NCBI GenBank assembly: GCA_035048485.1
Contig: CM068592.1
Coordinates: 37,766,001 to 37,830,000 of the forward strand
DNA length: 64,000 nucleotides
Reading direction: 5' to 3'
Origin: Pteria penguin
Lineage: Eukaryota; Mollusca; Bivalvia; Pterioida; Pteriidae
The notes under the pieces are model-generated. The model made no database searches. It worked only from the letters and a program-made list of their open reading frames with translations, and was not told where the DNA came from. Made by a program: the position numbers and the translations under genes. Of this stretch, positions 59,820-64,000 are shown piece after piece. Numbering within the stretch: position 1 is the first letter of the stretch; each line of letters starts with the position of its first letter.

Positions 59820-60345
59820 AGAACATACATACCTTTCAATTTTGTGCACAAAGTAGACCTTCAGTACAAAAGCACTGAACATTAGACTTATGATGCCCTC
59901 GGGACCTATCAGTCCACCAGCAGTGACACCGGCCTATTGGTTATAATAAATATAGAACATATATACCTTTCAATTTTTTGCACCATATGCGCATTTCAAC
60001 AAATTATGTCACTTCAGTAATGCTCGTGGTCGAGTGATTGGAATTCACATAAGATATAAATATTTGAAGAGCAGTGTTGAAACCAAAATGACCGAAAAGT
60101 GGATCAAAGAATTTATCTAAGGACAGAGCTATGCATGAGGAAGATACTCCTTAGTTTTGGAGTGATTTACATAATTTCATGACTGAAAATTTTAAGTTAT
60201 ATATCATGTCAACACAAAAGCACTGACAAGTAGACCTTCAGTACAAAAGCACTCAAAACTAGACATATGATGCCCTCGGGGACTATCAGTCCACCAGCAG
60301 TGACACCGGCCTAGTGGTTATAATAAATATAGAACATATATGTTG
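59820..60345 (-). repeat. Hammerhead-type repeat, about 1.4 units
   Basis: GTACAAAAGCACTGAACATTAGACTTATGATGCCCTCGGGACC, ACACCGGCCTATTGGTTATAATAAATATAGAAC, CACCATATGCGCATTTCAACAAATTATGTCACTTCAGTAATGC, then a second CAGTACAAAAGCACT block. The ribozyme-like core is CTGAAGT with stem GACA/TGTT, so A9 is lost. Confidence 0.75.
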
Positions 60346-60900
60346 TTCTCTAAAAGATATCTCTGTACTTCCAATAACTCTGTATTCTTTTCGAGCTTGG
60401 GAATATCACTTTTCAACAATATGTATCCAATGGAATTTCCCATCCCAATTTCTGCGGTGATCTTGTATACAAACTTAGGAGGGTCAAAAGTTCCGACAAC
60501 TTCATTTCATGACCAAGAAGATCATTAAAAAGACTAGAAGTTTTGTATTTTGCCATTCTGCTGCCTTATACAGACTTTTTCTCGAACCTTACACGCTTAT
60601 TAAAAGGGCGGTAGGGACTCGATGACCGGCCTTTTTGAAACCGTCAGAGGAGACATGGTTCTGAACCTCGTTCCCTTTGACTGTTAGTCGGGATTCCTAC
60701 AGATCAAGGGTTTGAGCTCGCTTCCAGACCGGCAGGGCACTGTTTCCTTATTTTTATATTCGCTTTATAGATTTTTAATACCATGATGTTTTTCTGCATT
60801 ACCATATGTTCTTATACATTTTTATGACCTTTCAACGTGAGACACTTGTTGACTTTTGATCTCTATATGGAGGAATATTTATTTTTTTTTTAAGTGTGTG
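60346..60900 (+). mobile_element. PLE-1 fragment, C-terminal piece and 3' UTR
   Basis: Joins the repeat at about 60,346. ATATCACTTTTCAACAATATGTATCCAATGG..CATCCCAATTTCTGCGGTGATC encodes, with a frameshift, FQQYVSNGISHPNFCGDLVY and KLRRVKSSDNF. The 3' UTR with GACCGGCC..GTTAGTCGGGATTCCTACAGATC and the start of the tail follow. 5'-truncated. Confidence 0.75.
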
Positions 60901-60934
60901 CTTTCATTTTTATGCTCCCTGAAAAACTTTCATA

Positions 60935-61690
60935 TGTTCGCTGCCGTGTCCGTGTATCTGTCCTTCCGTCCGAGCTCATATCTCTTATACCTTTCATCAG
61001 AATTTAATCATACTTCACCAAAATATTATTTAAGTTGAGGGCTTTTAAGGGCTTTTGGACAAAGGACACTCAAAGTCATTTTATAAGGTCAAGGTCATTT
61101 ATTTGCTATAATTTAAAATACAATGAAATACTTATATCTCGTATACCGTTGATCAGAATTTGATCATACTTCACCAAATTATTATTTAGATTAAGGGCTT
61201 TTTTTCACAAAGGTCTTTCAAGGTCATTTCTGAAAGGTCAATGTCTCTTATTAACTATAGCTTAAAATACCATGAAATACGTATATCTCCTACACCTTTC
61301 ATCAGAATTTGATCATTCTTCACCAAAATGTTATTTAGATTAAGGGCTTTTTGATAAAGCTCACCCAAGGTCATTTCTGAAAGGTCAAGGTCACTTATTA
61401 ACTATGACTTAAAAAGCAATGAAGTACTTATATTTTTCCTACACCTTTGATCAGAATTTGATCATACGTCACAAAAATATTATTTAGATAAAGAGCTTTT
61501 GCACAAAAGTCTCTCAATGTCATTTCTGAAAAGTCAAAGTCACTTATTAATTATAGCTTGAAATGCCATGAAGTACGTATATATCCTACACCTTTCATCA
61601 AAATTTGATTAAGATTTAGATTAAGGGCTTTTGGACAAAGGTCACTCAAGGTCATTTCTGAAAGGTCAAAGTCAAAATAAAAAGTTTTAT
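60935..61690. repeat. ~147-bp tandem repeat with AAGGTCAAGGTCA words
   Basis: Five imperfect units; the AAGGTCATTTCTGAAAGGTCAAGG block starts near 61,072, 61,220, 61,367, 61,516 and 61,648. Each unit also has TACACCTTTCATCAGAATTTGATCATACTTCACCAAAATATTATTTAGATTAAGGGC. The unit is related in word content to, but distinct from, the 3.2-4.7-kb array. Confidence 0.85.
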
Positions 61691-61939
61691 TTCATAACTA
61701 ATCAAGGTCAAACTTACTCATTTTATTTTAAGATACTGTGATCACTTGTTGTTCTACAGTTGTCTCAATTGGATATCCATATAATACATTGAGATTTGAA
61801 ATCGTCATCAATTAATACAATGATTTCCTATATACTGAGTCATTCGTTTCCTTCATTACTGCTGTGCTGATCCATCAGTTTTACCAAGTTTTTGTATATA
61901 AACTGAGTCATCAACTTCCTGCATTATAGCTGACGTTCG

Positions 61940-62180
61940 GGAAGCATCCATCAGTTGTGGTGAGTGGGAAAGTGGGCCCATAAACCAGTTAATCACACCA
62001 ATTGATTGACTGTTGTCATATCAAATGACTATGTTAAGTCGGTGTCGTAACTGCATTAAAATTGAATATTTTTTGTGATGTGCTAATGTGTTTTTCATAC
62101 CATTACAATATATACTGTATATTTCTGTGGTGACTTCTGTCATACGGCTGAGTCAGTAACTTCTCTTTCCTTTTTAAACA
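61940..62180 (+). mobile_element. Worn Penelope 3' tail
   Basis: GTGGTGAGTGGGAAAGTGGGCCCATAAACCAGTTAATCACACC, TTAAGTCGGTGTCGTAACTGC and GTGGTGACTTCTGTCATACGGCTGAGTCAGTAACTTCTC follow the PLE-1 tail to its end. Confidence 0.75.
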
Positions 62181-62935
62181 CATTTTTGTTGTGATCCACT
62201 TCTTCATTTAATAGCTTTGTTGTTTTCAGTGTCTAATTATTTGACATATCGCACACAGCCATTATATGATAAAGTGGATATGTACGTTTCAAAATGTCAT
62301 TTGGATAAAACGACTCTTGACGTGTTTTTATATTATTATAAAATGACGTCATTTCTGACTTATATACCTTCAATACAAAATAATCCGTGTATAGAAATTT
62401 ATATCGGATTCCTCGGTATCAAGACAATCAAGGCCTTGGCTTACATTTAATCATCTATGAGTTACTTGTAATATCTAACCAAGACTTAACTGATGGTAAG
62501 ATTACTACTCCTATGTGCAATAAGTTTTACCCATGTTAACGAACTTCAAGTGAAAATTTTAAATGAAGGTTAACGTTAACTTCAAGTTAATTTAATAACA
62601 ATGTGCAGCTTGGTACAGGTGTTTCAATTTCTTACCATTTGAAAACATAGTTAATGATTGTAAGTACCTCAGAAAATTTTTCTTTGCTGACAACGGGATA
62701 ATGAATCAATGGTTAGTGAAAAACGTTTTAAATCCTAAGTTTGAAAAAAAAGGAAAAATACATTCACGAGTGATAATTGCCCAGACTATGAGAGATTATA
62801 ACAATGTAACAGTGAATATAGATAAATAAATGATAAGAAACAAGTTTGATTGTAGTAACGCGTATCAGTATATACAACACAAAATAATGTCAGTGGCAAC
62901 TCTTTATACAAGCATGTAAATGACAAGTGTATATA
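62181..62935. other. Intergenic, no gene
   Basis: AT-rich. The frame 62,217-62,450 lacks recognisable domains. Confidence 0.4.
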
Positions 62936-62938
62936 TGG

Positions 62939-63162
62939 CTAGTATCCACCATATCCGCCTCCTCCGTAGTATTTTCCTCCACCACCATAATATCCGCCGC
63001 CTCCACCATAGTATTTTCCTCCACCACCACCATAATATCCGCCTCCTCCGTAGTATTTTTTTCCTTTCCCATAATATCCGCTACCTCCCCCTTTTTTCCA
63101 TCCCCATCCTCCTTTTCCGCCGCCACCTCCACCTTTTTTCCATCCCCATCCTCCTTTCTTGA
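62939..63162 (-). CDS. GYK-E: second exon of a longer Gly/Tyr/Lys/Trp-rich secreted protein (5' exon not found)
   Basis: 224 bp on the minus strand, preceded by a CCATCAG acceptor that gives the phase-1 join of the family. It reads VKKGGWGWKKGGGG-type residues, a second GGWGWKKGGG copy, then GYYGKGKKYYGGGGYYGGGG and several (G)nKYYGGGG repeats ending GYGGY. At 73 codons it is about twice the length of exon 2 in GYK-A/B, with two WGWKK repeats and more Lys. No signal-peptide exon is found in the 838 bp to the right edge, so it probably lies outside. The frame can be read unspliced from an ATG at 63,205, but that start lacks a family-type signal peptide. Confidence 0.75.
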
Positions 63163-63360
63163 CTGATGGATTGACAATTAAAAGTACACTATATACTTCA
63201 TGCATTAAGATATGAACAGTAAGAGAACAAACTCATCTGAATGATAGAACATTATTATGGATATAAATCTAATGAAGTTATTAATATTAATCCAACGGTT
63301 AGTCCGCTAGAACTGAGTTTGAACAAAGAAATGTTGGACATTCGAAAATATTGATTAATT

Positions 63361-63627
63361 GATTGATTTTTGTTTAACGTCACAACACGAATATTTCACG
63401 TATATGGTGACGGCATCTGCCTGATGCGGGGCATACAAATTTTGACCTTTGCAACGGACCCACCCGAAGCAGTGAGGGATCTTTAACGTGCCATGCATAC
63501 CACGACACGGAGCCTCGGTTTTTACTGTCTCATCCGAAAGACAGGACACCGGCATGACCAGAGCGGGAATCGAACACCGGCCTCCCGATCAGGAGTCCAG
63601 CGCGATACCACTAGGCCACGTCGGCTT
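63361..63627 (-). repeat. tRNA-headed SINE in the presumed GYK-E intron
   Basis: On the minus strand it begins GCCGACGTGGCCTAGTGGTA (box A-like) and has GGTGTTCGATTCCC (box B) near 63,566, an internal GAAAGACAG..CACTGCTTCGGGTGGG part, and ends CCGTCACCATATACGTGAAA, then an AATC-rich tail. The tail matches the 3' end of the LINE at 40.2 kb. Pol III promoter boxes are recognisable; it is not a functional tRNA gene. Confidence 0.85.
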
Positions 63628-64000
63628 GACATTCAATACCAAGAAAAGTCTTTAGTATATTGCGTTAAATATCCTCAAGATTCAAATGTGTGACGTTTTC
63701 TACACACAGTACTTGTAAATCTACTAGATATTTTGTGCGCAGTATCAAAATATTTTTATCGTCTCTGTATCCATGCTGGTTGCAGCTAACAAATCTGAAA
63801 GAGCATATTTCTCTCAAGCACTTTTTCTCGAATCCTAATTCATGAGATACAATACATATAGACAACACAAAAATATTTCAGCACTGAGTGGAATGTATTT
63901 AATTTTGTAGATATTAAGAAACAAGAAACTCGACTAATATTTACAGATAGAATCAATGAAACGAATCTCAAATAATAAAAAGGAGAAGGCACAGATCCAT

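Noticed and set aside
62920..63166. Plus-strand His/Ser/Leu frames opposite GYK-E
   Set aside because: Shadow frames of the Gly/Tyr repeat exon on the minus strand.
63361..63627. Possible tRNA gene from box A and box B
   Set aside because: The tRNA-like part is followed by a SINE body and LINE-type tail, and the cloverleaf is not intact; called a SINE.

Overview
This is a eukaryotic, AT-rich, intron-containing and repeat-saturated window, most likely from a bivalve mollusc. I infer this from three things: Penelope-like retroelements of the kind abundant in bivalves, a degenerate repeat whose layout resembles hammerhead-ribozyme repeats known from bivalves and related invertebrates, and a cluster of tiny secreted Gly/Tyr/Lys-rich proteins reminiscent of molluscan shell-matrix or glycine-rich secretory proteins. 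The species is not identified. There are no rRNA genes, canonical tRNA genes, CRISPR arrays or bacterial operons.

The only convincing host genes form one small family, called GYK here. Each gene has an 82-85 bp first exon (signal peptide plus a few residues), a phase-1 intron, and a second exon coding for GWKK/GGGYYGGG-type repeats. GYK-A (minus, 18.0-18.8 kb) and GYK-B (plus, 22.1-22.8 kb) sit in the arms of a large inverted duplication and encode identical proteins. An orphan first exon lies at 28.8 kb. A first exon with a destroyed splice donor and an intact second exon lie at 31.9-32.4 kb. GYK-D (minus, 53.7-54.6 kb) is complete. GYK-E (minus, 62.9-63.2 kb) has a long second exon and its 5' end was not found in the window. 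Most of the family shares an upstream block (GTTGTTAC..ACTTCCG) followed by a TATA box.

Layout: 0-3.2 kb, nested Penelope-like fragments; 3.2-6.3 kb, AGGTCA-rich tandem repeats and an (AT)n array; 7.2-9.3 kb, tandem copies of a repeat with a hammerhead-like core, split by a Penelope insertion; 10.7-13 kb, Penelope fragments; about 12.0-25.8 kb, the inverted duplication. Its left arm holds a 3,972-bp CACTA-type element (13,765-17,736; about 306-316 bp TIRs; TSD TGA). Its right arm holds a 1,098-bp TA-flanked element (24,029-25,126). In each case the opposite arm preserves the empty site. At 33.7-37.3 kb there is a three-level nest of repeats. At 40.2-46 kb there is a nearly full-length I/Jockey-type LINE on the minus strand (ORF1 with zinc knuckle; ORF2 with endonuclease, reverse transcriptase and RNase H), whose ORF1 is split by a 308-bp Penelope tail. 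A second TA-flanked element follows at 46,064-46,999. Decayed coding pieces, Penelope fragments, ribozyme-type repeats, AGGTCA-rich tandem repeats and a tRNA-headed SINE fill the rest.

The most interesting points are the GYK cluster and its inverted duplication, the two mobile elements dated by built-in empty sites, the hammerhead-like repeat, the SINE that shares its 3' tail with the LINE in the same window, and the first-exon/second-exon mismatch in the 28.8-32.4 kb genes.
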